The notes: a model not told the origin generated them from the sequence alone. Numbered from the stretch's first letter, positions 18,543 through 26,749 are shown. The stretch is 35,579 nt of DNA from an uncultured Campylobacter sp. (GCF_937996225.1 NZ_CALKTC010000029.1:1-35579); one strand, 5' to 3'. Program-made: numbers and translations.

Positions 18543-19019
18543 CGAGGACGCGGATCAAATTTTAAACCTGCTATGAGATCTAAGCCATTGTCCAAGCACA
18601 CCCATATTCCTGATTTAAAATTTGCAGCCGTGATTTCACGCCTTTAATTAAGGCAGGTTTGTTAAAAATTTTGCAAAAATTTTATATAGAATTCTACCAA
18701 GACGCGGAAATACCCGTTTAAAAATTCTACGACATGTAGGCGAGACCGTTGCAAAACGGCGCGGCTAGCGATGAGTACGGCGCGGCGGCGAGAATAAATC
18801 TTAACGCCCTAAGTGCGAGCAAATTTAAAGCGCAATCTCAAAGAGGTACGCGCGAAATTTAATCTCTAGCAGCAGGCTAAATTTCATGACTCGCGCGCCC
18901 GCACCCTAGTCTAAATTTAAAATTTCAAACCCGCAGCGAAATTTCACGACAAAACGACAAAACGGCAAAACGTCGCAGACCGGCTATAAGTACGGCGCGA
19001 CCGCGCCCTTTCGCCGCTA
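18543..19019. other. Non-coding, apparently decayed stretch
   Basis: No supported gene. It holds a hairpin GCCTT/AAGGC at 18640-18654, an outer inverted repeat AAACCTGC (18564-18571) with GCAGGTTT (18653-18660), and a related pair of short segments sharing AGTACGGCGCG (near 18774 and 18989). A perfect GGCGCG/CGCGCC hairpin at 18994-19007 lies just past the ybdD stop codon. It could end the minus-strand cstA-ybdD transcript, although no T-run follows. Confidence 0.45.
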
Positions 19020-19235
19020 TCAGCACTTGATGTTTTTTGCCTTGCTATCTTGCATCGCGCGGAAAAATTCCGCCCTGCTCAGCGGGATTTCGTCTGGATG
19101 AGCGCTTCTGAAATGGCTCAGATAGCCCTCGTAATCGCCGAGCCCGATGAGCGGCGCAAGTGCGGCATCCGCGCGCGCCAAAAACCTCGCCACCGCCTTC
19201 GGGGCCGCGAGCGGATTAAATTTAAACTTTTTCAT
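19020..19235 (-). CDS. ybdD: YbdD/YjiX family protein (CstA partner)
   Basis: A 71-residue protein starting at the ATG at 19235 (AGGGGC just upstream). A longer frame extends upstream inside cstA, but its N-terminal part does not look real. The C-terminal half shows the family pattern YEGYLSHFRSAHPDEIPLSR followed by AEFFRAMQD, as in YbdD/YjiX (DUF466) proteins. These are encoded next to CstA/BtsT transporters and are thought to support them; the mechanism is not established. The gene overlaps the 3' end of cstA by 14 nt, which indicates translational coupling. Confidence 0.9.
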   Translation of the reverse strand: MKKFKFNPLAAPKAVARFLARADAALAPLIGLGDYEGYLSHFRSAHPDEIPLSRAEFFRAMQDSKAKNIKC

Positions 19236-21303
19236 AAACGCCCCTGTCCACGTACTCGCTTTCTGCCAGCTTGAAATATCCCTCGCTCGCGCCGCCCTTT
19301 GAAATTTTAAGGCACATTCGGATCGTTTGAGCGATGACGATGATCGTAACAACGACGAAAAGCCCACAAAGTACGGCGTCGATGACGTTGTTTCTGATGA
19401 TAGCCTGCGCCTTTTCGATCGCCGCAGGATCGCTCAGGCCGGCGAGTTTGGCTGCGGTATTTTGCGCGATAGCTACGTGGCTTACCGCGTCGTGCACGCG
19501 CTCGCCGTTAGCCGGCATCAGCTTCAAGATCGCCGCATAAAGCGTGGTTATAAGCACCCAGATCGCAGGAGCGATCGTAACGAAGGCGTATTTTTGCTTG
19601 CCCATTTTAAAAAGCACCACCGTCGCAAGCAGCAGCGCGATGCCCGCGAGCATCTGATTGGACGCGCCGAAAAGCGGCCACAGCGTGTAAATTCCGCCCA
19701 TAGGATCGGTAACGCCGCTGTAGAGCAGATAACCCCAGCCCGCCACGCAGATCACCGTCGCGATGATGCCGTAGAGGGAATTTTTGGTATCGGAAAACGG
19801 CTTATAGACGTTGCCTAAAATTTCTTGCACCATAAAGCGCCCGGTGCGCGTGCCCGCATCGACCGCGGTCAGAATAAACAGCGCCTCAAACAAAATCGCG
19901 AAATGATACCAAAACGCCATCAGCTCCTTGCCGCCGATGATCTGATGTAGAAGCATCGTTAGCCCCATCGCAAAGGTAGGAGCGCCGCCCGTGCGGCTCA
20001 TCATCGTGGTTTCGCCGACGTTTGAAGCCAAGGCGCCGATCTGCTCGGGCGTAATGCTAAATCCGATAGAATTTATATACGCCGCGGCGCTTACCGCGTC
20101 TTTGCCCAGCACCGCGGCTGGCGAGTTGATAGCGAAGTATTCGCCCGGGCTTAGGATGCACGCAGCCACAAGCGCCATTACGCCAACGAGGCTCTCCATA
20201 AGCATCGAGCCGTAGCCGATGAAAAGAGTATGGGTTTCGCGCTCGATCATCTTCGGCGTCGTGCCGCTGGAGATCAGCGCGTGAAAGCCCGAGATTGCGC
20301 CGCACGCAATAGTAATAAACAAAAACGGAAATATCGGACCTGCAAAAACGGGACCCGTGCCGTCGATAAATTTCGTCGTCGCGGGCATTTTAAGCTCGGG
20401 CGCGACAAAGATTATCGCGACCGCCATGCCGATGATGACGCCGAGCTTAAGGAAGGTGCTTAGATAATCGCGCGGCGCGAGCAGCAGCCACACGGGCAAG
20501 ATCGCCGCTACAAAGCCGTAGCCGATCGTAAGAAGCGCGAGCGTCTCGCCCTTTAGCGAAAAAACGTCGTGCCAGTACGGATCAATCGCCACGTAATGCC
20601 CGCCCCAAAGCGAAAGCATCAGCAAAACAAAGCCGATGATCGATGCCTCGCTGACCTTGCCCGGTCGCAAGAACCTCATATAAACTCCCATAAATATCGC
20701 AATCGGAATCGTCATCGCGATCGTAAAAAGCCCCCACGGCGAGTTCGCGAGCGCCTTTACGACAACCATCGCCAAAATCGCCACGATGATCAGCATGATG
20801 AAAAAAATCCCGATCATCGCGATGCCACCCGTGAGCTTACCCATCTCTTCTTTTATCATCTCGCCTAGGCTCTTGCCGCCGCGTCGCGTGGAGAGCACGA
20901 GCACGATGAAATCATGCACCGCACCTGCGAGCACGACGCCTACCAAAAGCCAAATAGTGCCGGGCAGATAGCCCATCTGTGCGGCCACTACGGGACCTAC
21001 GAGCGGTCCTGCGCCAGCGATAGCGGCGAAATGGTGGCCGAAAAGGACATATTTGTTCGTAGGGACGTAATCGCGTCCGTCGTTTCGGATCACCGCAGGA
21101 GTTGCGCGGCGATCGTTCAGCTCAAAGACGCGATACGCGATAAAGCGCCCGTAGAAGGTGTATCCGATCAGATAGATGCACGCGCTGGCCACTACGAGCC
21201 AGACGGCGCTGATGCTCTCGCCTTTATTTAGCGCAAGTACGCCGAAACACCACGCCCCTATGACGGCGACCGCCGCCCAAAGGATCTTTTGCCAAAATTT
21301 CAT
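19222..21303 (-). CDS. cstA: Carbon starvation protein A, peptide/pyruvate transporter
   Basis: A polytopic inner-membrane transporter of the CstA/BtsT family, about 693 residues with some 16-18 hydrophobic segments. It is linked to peptide uptake in C. jejuni and to pyruvate uptake in enterobacteria. Recognisable family segments include YVPTNKYVLFGHHFAAIAGA near residues 81-100, then GPLVGPVVAAQMGYLPG, and DAGTRTGRFMVQEILG in the C-terminal third. I place the start at the ATG at 21303 with AAGGAG 5 nt upstream; a GTG at 21309 lies inside that ribosome site and is unlikely. A 48-nt hairpin occupies the leader. The gene is divergent from the haem operon and is followed by overlapping ybdD. Confidence 0.96.
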   Translation of the reverse strand: MKFWQKILWAAVAVIGAWCFGVLALNKGESISAVWLVVASACIYLIGYTFYGRFIAYRVFELNDRRATPAVIRNDGRDYVPTNKYVLFGHHFAAIAGAGPLVGPVVAAQMGYLPGTIWLLVGVVLAGAVHDFIVLVLSTRRGGKSLGEMIKEEMGKLTGGIAMIGIFFIMLIIVAILAMVVVKALANSPWGLFTIAMTIPIAIFMGVYMRFLRPGKVSEASIIGFVLLMLSLWGGHYVAIDPYWHDVFSLKGETLALLTIGYGFVAAILPVWLLLAPRDYLSTFLKLGVIIGMAVAIIFVAPELKMPATTKFIDGTGPVFAGPIFPFLFITIACGAISGFHALISSGTTPKMIERETHTLFIGYGSMLMESLVGVMALVAACILSPGEYFAINSPAAVLGKDAVSAAAYINSIGFSITPEQIGALASNVGETTMMSRTGGAPTFAMGLTMLLHQIIGGKELMAFWYHFAILFEALFILTAVDAGTRTGRFMVQEILGNVYKPFSDTKNSLYGIIATVICVAGWGYLLYSGVTDPMGGIYTLWPLFGASNQMLAGIALLLATVVLFKMGKQKYAFVTIAPAIWVLITTLYAAILKLMPANGERVHDAVSHVAIAQNTAAKLAGLSDPAAIEKAQAIIRNNVIDAVLCGLFVVVTIIVIAQTIRMCLKISKGGASEGYFKLAESEYVDRGVYEKV

Positions 21304-21676
21304 GCTCACTCCTTAAAGCTTAGCGAGCGGCTTTGGCGCAATTTGCCGTTTAACAAAACGGCTTGCGCCTTTAAAGCGGGGCTCGTTAAATAAAATTTAG
21401 TGCGTATTTTATCGGCGTTTTTATAATTTAAAGCTGAATCGCGAAATTAAAAAGAGCTCTTTTCGGCGTTTAAATTTAACGCCTAAATTTTGAATTTCAA
21501 ATTTAAATAGACAGCTTGGCGACGCGCAAAATTTTAATATCTAATCGCCCAAATTTAACTCCGCAGCTCTTAGCCGTTATGGAATTTATCGCGCTTTAAG
21601 AAATCAAGCGATAAAATCCCATGATAACGATTTTAATTTCTTAATAAAAATCGCGAATACTTTTAGGAGGAAATTT
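21304..21676. promoter_or_regulatory. Divergent control region between cstA and the haem operon
   Basis: A gene-free stretch rich in dyads. It holds the cstA leader hairpin (21330-21377), the palindrome AAAAGAGCTCTTTT (21450-21463), GGCGTT/AACGCC (21465-21483), TTTATCGC/GCGATAAA (21585-21615) and CGATTTT/AAAATCG (21628-21653). A stretch at 21623-21641 matches about 12 of 19 positions of the classical Fur box, which would suit an iron/haem operon. AGGAGG at 21664-21669 is the ribosome site for the first ORF to the right. I could not fix -10 elements. Confidence 0.5.
21330..21377 (-). promoter_or_regulatory. Long bulged hairpin in the cstA leader
   Basis: Three stem blocks nest in order: GCTTT (21330-21334) with AAAGC (21373-21377), GGCGCAA (21335-21341) with TTGCGCC (21363-21369), and GCCGTTT (21345-21351) with AAACGGC (21356-21362). 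The loop is AACA. There are two TTT bulges, one on each side. That is 19 perfect pairs, ending about 14 nt before the cstA ribosome site. It could be an mRNA control structure or an operator. Confidence 0.65.
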
Positions 21677-21865
21677 ATGCCGGATCAGGTATGCGGCTAC
21701 GTACTTTTTCGTGCTGATATCAAAAGCTATGTAAGCTGCAAAAATAATTGCGCCAGCCGTGAAAATTTCATAAATTCCGCGCGTATAAATTCCTGGCACC
21801 GTTTAAATTTTAAAAATATCCGCCGCGACGAAATCTGCGCGTATAGTTCGCCTGGTGGGCTATGA
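21677..21865 (+). CDS. Small Cys-containing ORF leading the haem operon
   Basis: A 62-residue frame with a strong Shine-Dalgarno (AGGAGG, 7 nt before the ATG). It ends in an ATGA overlap with the permease gene, the same coupling used by the later genes of the operon. The peptide has four cysteines (6, 21, 25, 54), no signal peptide and no membrane segment, and I recognise no family. It may be a leader whose translation opens the permease start, or a degenerate remnant. The RBS and stop/start overlap favour translation; the amino-acid sequence itself gives no support. Confidence 0.45.
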   Translation: MPDQVCGYVLFRADIKSYVSCKNNCASRENFINSARINSWHRLNFKNIRRDEICAYSSPGGL

Positions 21866-22830
21866 GCTTTAAATTTTATCTCTTTCTAATCGCAGCTTTC
21901 GTCTTGCTTGCTTTAGTAGCCGTAAGTAGCGGCGGAGCGAGCATTTCGCTAGGCGACATCGCAAAATTTTTCACCTTCGGCGAGATAGACGAGACCAAGC
22001 AGCTGATTCTAACGCAAATGCGTCTGCCACGCCTCGTACTTGGAATTTTAATAGGCGCGCTGCTGGCAACTTCGGGGGTGGTTGTGCAAAGCGTATTTTT
22101 AAACCCGCTCGCAGACCCTTACATCATCGGCATCGCCTCGGCAGCGACCTTCGGCGCGGTCATAGCCTATCTACTAGGGCTTAGCGACGTTTTTTACGGA
22201 ATTTTCGCGTTTTTGGCCGCCAGCGGGCTTTCACTCGTAATCTTTAAGCTCGCAGCCCATACTCGCTCGATCTCTACGCTACTGATCGTAGGTATCGCCG
22301 TGTCGTCGTTTTTGGGCGCATTTACCTCCTTTGCGGTTTATCTCATCGGAGAGGATAGCTTTAGGATTACGGCGTGGATGATGGGCTATCTGGGCGGCGC
22401 AAACTGGCAGAAGATCGCGCTTTTGCTGCCGCCGCTGCTGTTTTGCATGGCGTATTTTTACGCGAAGCGCCACGAGCTAAATATCATCTTAAACGGCGAC
22501 GAGGAGGCGAAATCGCTGGGACTCAACGTCGATAAGTCCAAAAAGAGCCTACTCATCGTCTCCTCGCTCATCATCGGCTTTTCGGTCGCATTTACGGGGA
22601 TGATAGGTTTCGTGGGGCTCATCATTCCGCACACGCTTCGCATGGCGCTTCATACGGCGAGCAACGCCGTGCTGATCCCTGCTAGCGCGCTTACCGGCGG
22701 AGTTTTTTTGGTTTTTTGCGACGTAATCGCTAAAAACGCCCTCTCGCCGGTAGAAATTCCGATCGGCGTGGTGACCTCCTTTTTCGGCGCGCCATTTTTT
22801 CTATACCTAGCGTTTAGGAAGCATGCATGA
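21862..22830 (+). CDS. FecCD-family ABC permease (haem/iron chelate; ChuB/HmuU-like)
   Basis: An inner-membrane permease of the BtuC/FecCD family that passes haem or iron chelate from a periplasmic binding protein to the cytosol. The 322-residue length is typical, with about nine to ten hydrophobic segments. Family signatures are MRLPRLVLGILIGALLATSG (from residue 53), NPLADPYIIGIASAATFGA (about 80-98) and GMIGFVGLIIPHTLR, which contacts the ATPase. The start overlaps the stop of the small upstream ORF (ATGA), and its own stop overlaps the ATPase start in the same way. Haem as substrate is inferred from the ChuW-like gene downstream. Siderophore or cobalamin transport would use the same fold. 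Confidence 0.93.
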   Translation: MSFKFYLFLIAAFVLLALVAVSSGGASISLGDIAKFFTFGEIDETKQLILTQMRLPRLVLGILIGALLATSGVVVQSVFLNPLADPYIIGIASAATFGAVIAYLLGLSDVFYGIFAFLAASGLSLVIFKLAAHTRSISTLLIVGIAVSSFLGAFTSFAVYLIGEDSFRITAWMMGYLGGANWQKIALLLPPLLFCMAYFYAKRHELNIILNGDEEAKSLGLNVDKSKKSLLIVSSLIIGFSVAFTGMIGFVGLIIPHTLRMALHTASNAVLIPASALTGGVFLVFCDVIAKNALSPVEIPIGVVTSFFGAPFFLYLAFRKHA

Positions 22831-23600
22831 AAATTTCGGCGCTAAACTTCAGCTACGGCAAGCGGGCGATCTTGCGAGGCATCGAGTTAAATTTAAAGCG
22901 GGGGAAATTTTACGGGATTTTGGGTCCTAACGGCTGCGGCAAGAGCACCTTGTTAAAAAATATATTGCAAATTTTAAAGCCTGCAAGCGGCATCATCGAA
23001 ATAAACGGCAAAAAAGCAAGCGAATATAGCCTCAAAGAGCTCGCCGCACTTATCGGCTTCGTGCCGCAAAAAACAGCCCTCGCAGCCGCGCTGAACGTGA
23101 ATGAAATTTTACTTGCGGGCAGATTTTGCCGCCTAAAAAGCGCATTTAGCGGCTATGACGCGAGCGACCGCGACAAGGTAGAGCGAATCGCCGAGCTTTT
23201 GGACGTGAAGAAATTTTTAAATCGCAGCGCGTTTGAGCTAAGCGGCGGCGAGTTCGGGCGCGTGCTGCTTGCTAGAGCGCTCGTCAGCGAGCCTGAAATT
23301 TTACTGCTCGATGAGCCCACGGGCGCGCTAGATATGAACTACGCGATCGAGGCGATGAGGATCTGCGAAAATTTAACCAAAACGCTAAATTTAACGAGCG
23401 TCATCGTGCTGCACGATCTAAATTTAGCCTCGCTTTTTTGCGACGAAATTTTGATGCTAAAAGACGGCACAGTAAGGTATCGCGGTAGCGCGAGCGAGCT
23501 TTTTACGCCGCAGATCATAAAAGAAATTTACGGCTTTGAAGCCTTAATAGTAGAAGAAAACGGGGTAAAGTTTATACTACCCAAAAAGGAGAAATTATGA
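22827..23600 (+). CDS. ABC transporter ATP-binding protein (haem/iron; ChuC/HmuV-like)
   Basis: A 257-residue ATPase that powers the FecCD permease. Walker A is GPNGCGKST at 33-41 and the Q-loop Gln is in FVPQ (81). The signature is LSGGEFGRV at 138-146, with Phe-Gly where most relatives have Gln-Arg-type residues around the motif. Walker B is EILLLDEP at 157-164, the D-loop is GALD and the switch His196 lies in VLHDLNLA. Start and stop overlap the flanking genes by ATGA, so permease, ATPase and binding protein are translationally coupled. Confidence 0.95.
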   Translation: MKISALNFSYGKRAILRGIELNLKRGKFYGILGPNGCGKSTLLKNILQILKPASGIIEINGKKASEYSLKELAALIGFVPQKTALAAALNVNEILLAGRFCRLKSAFSGYDASDRDKVERIAELLDVKKFLNRSAFELSGGEFGRVLLARALVSEPEILLLDEPTGALDMNYAIEAMRICENLTKTLNLTSVIVLHDLNLASLFCDEILMLKDGTVRYRGSASELFTPQIIKEIYGFEALIVEENGVKFILPKKEKL

Positions 23601-24379
23601 AAAAAATTCTTATAGCTTTGCTTTCGGCGAGTTTTGCGCTCGCCAACGGCCTGGTAGTGCTCGACCCCGCCGCAGTCGAGATCATCTACGCTTTAGGCGC
23701 GCAGGATCAGATCGCTGCGATCTCAACTACCTCGATGAGCAAGATCCGCCCGGAGGCAGAAACCGCGAAACTGCCTAGCGTAGGCACCTACGTAAAGCCG
23801 AATATGGAAAAGATCGTAGAACTTAAGCCCGATCTGGTTATCACGAGCTTTCACTCCGCAGGCGTTAGCGATAATCTGCAAAAACTGGGGCTTAAGAGCC
23901 TTGCGATGGATGCAAACTCCACCGCAGATATCTGCAAAAACGTAAAAGCCATCGCGACTATCGTAAAAAAAGAGAGCGAGGCGGATAAAATTTGCGCGCG
24001 GATGGATGGAATTTTTGCAGACAAACCCGCTCTTCGCGGCAAAAAAGTAGCGCTATTTTTCGGCTCAAACGCCACTATGGCCTTTAACGACAAAACCCTA
24101 GTAGGCGATATATTCGCTCGCCTAGGCGCCAAAAATATCGCAGACGGCCTAAAAGGCAGCACGCCTTCGGTATCTGCCGAATACATCCTCGAGCAAAACC
24201 CCGATATAATCGTAGTTGTGGGCGGCGAGACAGAGGATTTTTTAAAAGCAAATCCGATCCTTAGAAATACCAAAGCGGTAAAATCGGGCAAAATTTTAAA
24301 AGCTCCGACGCTCATCTTGCGCGGAAGCCCGCAGATCGGCGAGACGGTGGATGAAATTTACGCGGAGGCAACGAAATAG
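23597..24379 (+). CDS. Periplasmic haem/iron-chelate binding protein (ChuD/HmuT-like)
   Basis: A 260-residue cluster A-II (TroA-like) solute-binding protein that delivers substrate to the permease. Residues 1-16 are a standard type I signal peptide (MKKILIALLSASFALA); no lipobox Cys is present, so it is soluble in the periplasm. The first lobe shows VLDPAAVEIIYALGAQDQIA, a form common in haem-binding members, and VELKPDLVITSFHS. The second lobe shows VEEST-type helices ending with GETVDEIY. It overlaps the ATPase gene by 4 nt and abuts the radical SAM gene with no gap (TAG then ATG). Confidence 0.93.
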   Translation: MKKILIALLSASFALANGLVVLDPAAVEIIYALGAQDQIAAISTTSMSKIRPEAETAKLPSVGTYVKPNMEKIVELKPDLVITSFHSAGVSDNLQKLGLKSLAMDANSTADICKNVKAIATIVKKESEADKICARMDGIFADKPALRGKKVALFFGSNATMAFNDKTLVGDIFARLGAKNIADGLKGSTPSVSAEYILEQNPDIIVVVGGETEDFLKANPILRNTKAVKSGKILKAPTLILRGSPQIGETVDEIYAEATK

Positions 24380-25594
24380 ATGTTTAAAGAACGCATTAAA
24401 TCCCACCATCGCTCCAAGCTTTTCGAGAGCGTCTCCGCAAGCGAAAATGAGCTGTTCGATGCGCTGGAGCAGCCCGCGAAAGACAGCGATTGCGTGATCT
24501 ATCTGCATGTGCCGTTTTGCGACAACATCTGCTCGTTTTGTTCGATGATGCGCTCCAAGCTCGGCGACGAGCTGGACGAATACGTTAAATTTTTGATCCG
24601 CCAAATCAAAGACTACGGCGAGATGCCCTACTTCGATACCAAAAAGATCAAAAGCATCTACTTCGGCGGCGGCACGCCGAGCGTCTTTAGCGAGACGCAC
24701 TTCGAAAAGGTTCTGGGCGCGCTACATAAAAATTTCAAGATCGCAGATGACTGCGAGATCAGCGTAGAGACCACGCTGCATAATCTAGATACGCAAAAAG
24801 CGCTCGCTCTGCAAAGCTTCGGCGTAAATCGCTTTAGCATCGGCGTGCAGACCTTCAGCAGACAGGGGCGCGCGCTTCTAAACCGCGTGCATAAGCCCGC
24901 TCGCGCGATAGAGCGACTAAAGGATCTTAGAGAAAAATTTGACGGCATGCTCTGCTGCGACATCATCTACAACTTCCCAAGCGAAAGCGTAGAGGAGGCG
25001 ATCGCGGATGCTAATTACGTAAATGAGCTGGGACTTGATAGCGCTAGCTTTTACTCGCTGATGTTTTTCGAAGGCTCGGAGCTATCCAAAAAGATCGACA
25101 CCTCCTACTACGATCTGCCGACTGATAAAAAGCTGCACCATGCCTTTGCAGAGGCACTACTGCAAAGCGGGAATTTCGAGGTTTTGGAGCTTACCAAACT
25201 TGCTCGCAAAGGGCGCGATAACTACGGCTACATCAAGCTAAGCCACAAGGGTACGGACGTCCTTCCTATCGGCAACGGCGCGGGCGGACACGTAGCGGGC
25301 TTCGGAATTTACGGCGTGTCGGGACACAAGATGATCTCGCGAATCGATGAGCGCGAAGCAAAATACGGCGTTCTAAGCAATCTGTTTCAGTATCCGATCG
25401 TAAGCTTAAACGAGCTAAAAGAGGCCCTAAGCGCGAATATTTACGACGAAGTAGTACAAAAGCTCAAAGAATTTCAAAGTTGGGGGCTTTTGGAGCTTAA
25501 GGATGAAAAATCGGTCTTGAACTTGGACGGAATTTTTTGGGGCAACAACATCAACGAAGAGATAGCAAACATCATTAGAAAGGACTTTGTATGA
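24380..25594 (+). CDS. chuW: HemN-like radical SAM protein, anaerobic haem degradation (ChuW/HutW type)
   Basis: A 404-residue radical SAM enzyme. The cluster motif is CDNICSFC with Cys47, Cys51 and Cys54 (CX3CX2C), preceded by YLHVPF, followed by SAM-binding GGGTPS and later GVNRFSIGVQTFS as in HemN relatives. It lacks the fourth HemN cysteine (Ser follows Cys54), and it sits in a haem-type importer operon. That points to the ChuW/HutW/HmuW branch, known to open the haem ring without oxygen by a radical methyl transfer and free the iron. It starts directly after the binding-protein stop and overlaps the flavodoxin by ATGA. Coproporphyrinogen dehydrogenase (HemN) or HemW remain alternatives, but both fit the operon less well. 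Confidence 0.85.
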   Translation: MFKERIKSHHRSKLFESVSASENELFDALEQPAKDSDCVIYLHVPFCDNICSFCSMMRSKLGDELDEYVKFLIRQIKDYGEMPYFDTKKIKSIYFGGGTPSVFSETHFEKVLGALHKNFKIADDCEISVETTLHNLDTQKALALQSFGVNRFSIGVQTFSRQGRALLNRVHKPARAIERLKDLREKFDGMLCCDIIYNFPSESVEEAIADANYVNELGLDSASFYSLMFFEGSELSKKIDTSYYDLPTDKKLHHAFAEALLQSGNFEVLELTKLARKGRDNYGYIKLSHKGTDVLPIGNGAGGHVAGFGIYGVSGHKMISRIDEREAKYGVLSNLFQYPIVSLNELKEALSANIYDEVVQKLKEFQSWGLLELKDEKSVLNLDGIFWGNNINEEIANIIRKDFV

Positions 25595-26094
25595 AAAAAA
25601 TCGTGCTTTACACATCGCAAACGGGTAATACGAAAAAGGTGGGCGACGCGATCGCCGAGCAACTAAGCTGCGAGAGCCTAAATTTCCGCGACTTTGAGGG
25701 CGAGGTCGATGACTACGATTTCATAGCCTTGGGCTTTTACGTCGATAAGGGCGAAGCCGAAGCGAAATTTATGCGCTTTTTACGCAAGATTCACGGCAAG
25801 AAACTTGGCGTTTTCATGACTCTAGGCGCAGAGCCGGACGGCGAGCACTCGCGCAAGTGCCTGGATACCTTTGAAGAGGGGCTTAAAGCAAACGGCAACG
25901 AGATCATAAGGGAGTTTGCCTGCCAGGGCGCGATCGATCCGAATCTACTTGAAATGATGCGCAAAATGGCGGCCGGCGGTAACTCGCCCCACCCTATTAC
26001 CCCCGAGCGACTTGCGCGCTGGGCAGAGGCTGCGAAACACCCCGACAAGAAGGATCTGGCGGACGCAAAAGCAGCATTTGCGGGGATAGAATAA
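25591..26094 (+). CDS. Flavodoxin-family protein of the haem operon
   Basis: A 167-residue FMN protein. The N-terminal phosphate loop is TSQTGNTKK (residues 8-16) and the middle region (LGFYVDKGEAEAKF) covers the flavin ring as in flavodoxins. The C-terminal extension HPITPERLARWAEAAKHPD (about 132-150) is typical of a flavodoxin branch found beside anaerobic haem-utilisation genes. It overlaps the ChuW-like gene by 4 nt. The likely role is to give electrons to the radical SAM enzyme or to reduce the haem or its linear product. This is inferred from coupling. A hairpin CGCGCA/TGCGCG at 26109-26126 follows the stop and may end the operon. Confidence 0.88.
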   Translation: MKKIVLYTSQTGNTKKVGDAIAEQLSCESLNFRDFEGEVDDYDFIALGFYVDKGEAEAKFMRFLRKIHGKKLGVFMTLGAEPDGEHSRKCLDTFEEGLKANGNEIIREFACQGAIDPNLLEMMRKMAAGGNSPHPITPERLARWAEAAKHPDKKDLADAKAAFAGIE

Positions 26095-26749
26095 AATTTA
26101 AAGCAAGCCGCGCAAACCGCTGCGCGACGCGAACAAAAATCAAATCATTAAACTCCCGCGCAATTTGAAATTTTATCTTTTGCTAAATTTGGACGATAAA
26201 TTTTATTCCTATAAGCAAATTTACCGCCGCAGAAGCAGGTCTTGCTCTAGAATTTAAACGATAAAATTTCATTTCGCGCGCAACGGATCAAACAATGCCG
26301 CCGACCTTGCGCCGCAATGCGCGCTCTGAACGCGAAGCCCGCTTTTGTAAGCGACCGAGCTGCGAGTACCGTGGTCGTGCGGTCATCCAATACACGGCCC
26401 GTAGCCTTGCGACGGCCTGAGCGTGAAAAACCTGTTTCTGCGAGCAAGCGGCCTGTGAGCGCTGCGGTCGCGATCATCGGCTACCCCTGTCGTCACGTGC
26501 CGTAGGCGCCGCCGTCGGGCGCCGCTCTCCCGCCGCGCGATACCCATCCACCGCTACTAACCGCCCGCACGACAACCCGTCGCCGCTCGTCGCCCTGCCG
26601 CTTTGTCGCAGTACTGAACCCAAACCGAACCGCTAAATTTTAAATTCTACAAAAGTCTCATTGCGCGTAAATTTTAATTCGGCAAATGCGTAAAATTTAG
26701 GTAAAATTTCACCCAAACGCTTTGACGATCAAAATTTAAAAGGGCGAAG
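26095..26749. other. Long intergenic stretch with a GC-rich core
   Basis: No supported gene. The first 190 nt and last 120 nt are ordinary AT-rich spacer. The block at about 26290-26620 is strikingly GC-rich (for example GGCGCCGCCGTCGGGCGCCG near 26505), unlike anything else in the window. Short open frames occur on both strands there, but none has a ribosome site or recognisable protein. It may be decayed foreign DNA or a structured RNA; I cannot decide. Confidence 0.4.
26700..26707 (+). promoter_or_regulatory. Candidate -10 promoter element for the 228-residue gene
   Basis: GGTAAAAT fits the Campylobacter housekeeping -10 pattern gnTAnaAT at every position. It lies 42 nt before the ATG at 26750, with a ribosome site (AAGGGCG) between. 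No -35 box is expected in this group. Confidence 0.4.

Noticed and set aside
18770..19007. Pair of similar segments sharing AGTACGGCGCG, considered as a direct repeat
   Set aside because: Similarity outside the shared 11 nt is weak and the spacing and flanks do not suggest a mobile element.
19236..19367. N-terminal extension of the ybdD frame into cstA
   Set aside because: The extra residues are Ser/Arg-rich shadow sequence of cstA. The ATG at 19235 has its own ribosome site and gives the normal family length.
26247..26505. Short frames on both strands of the GC-rich block
   Set aside because: High GC alone lengthens open frames. Both are Arg/Ala-rich with no RBS and no recognisable motif.
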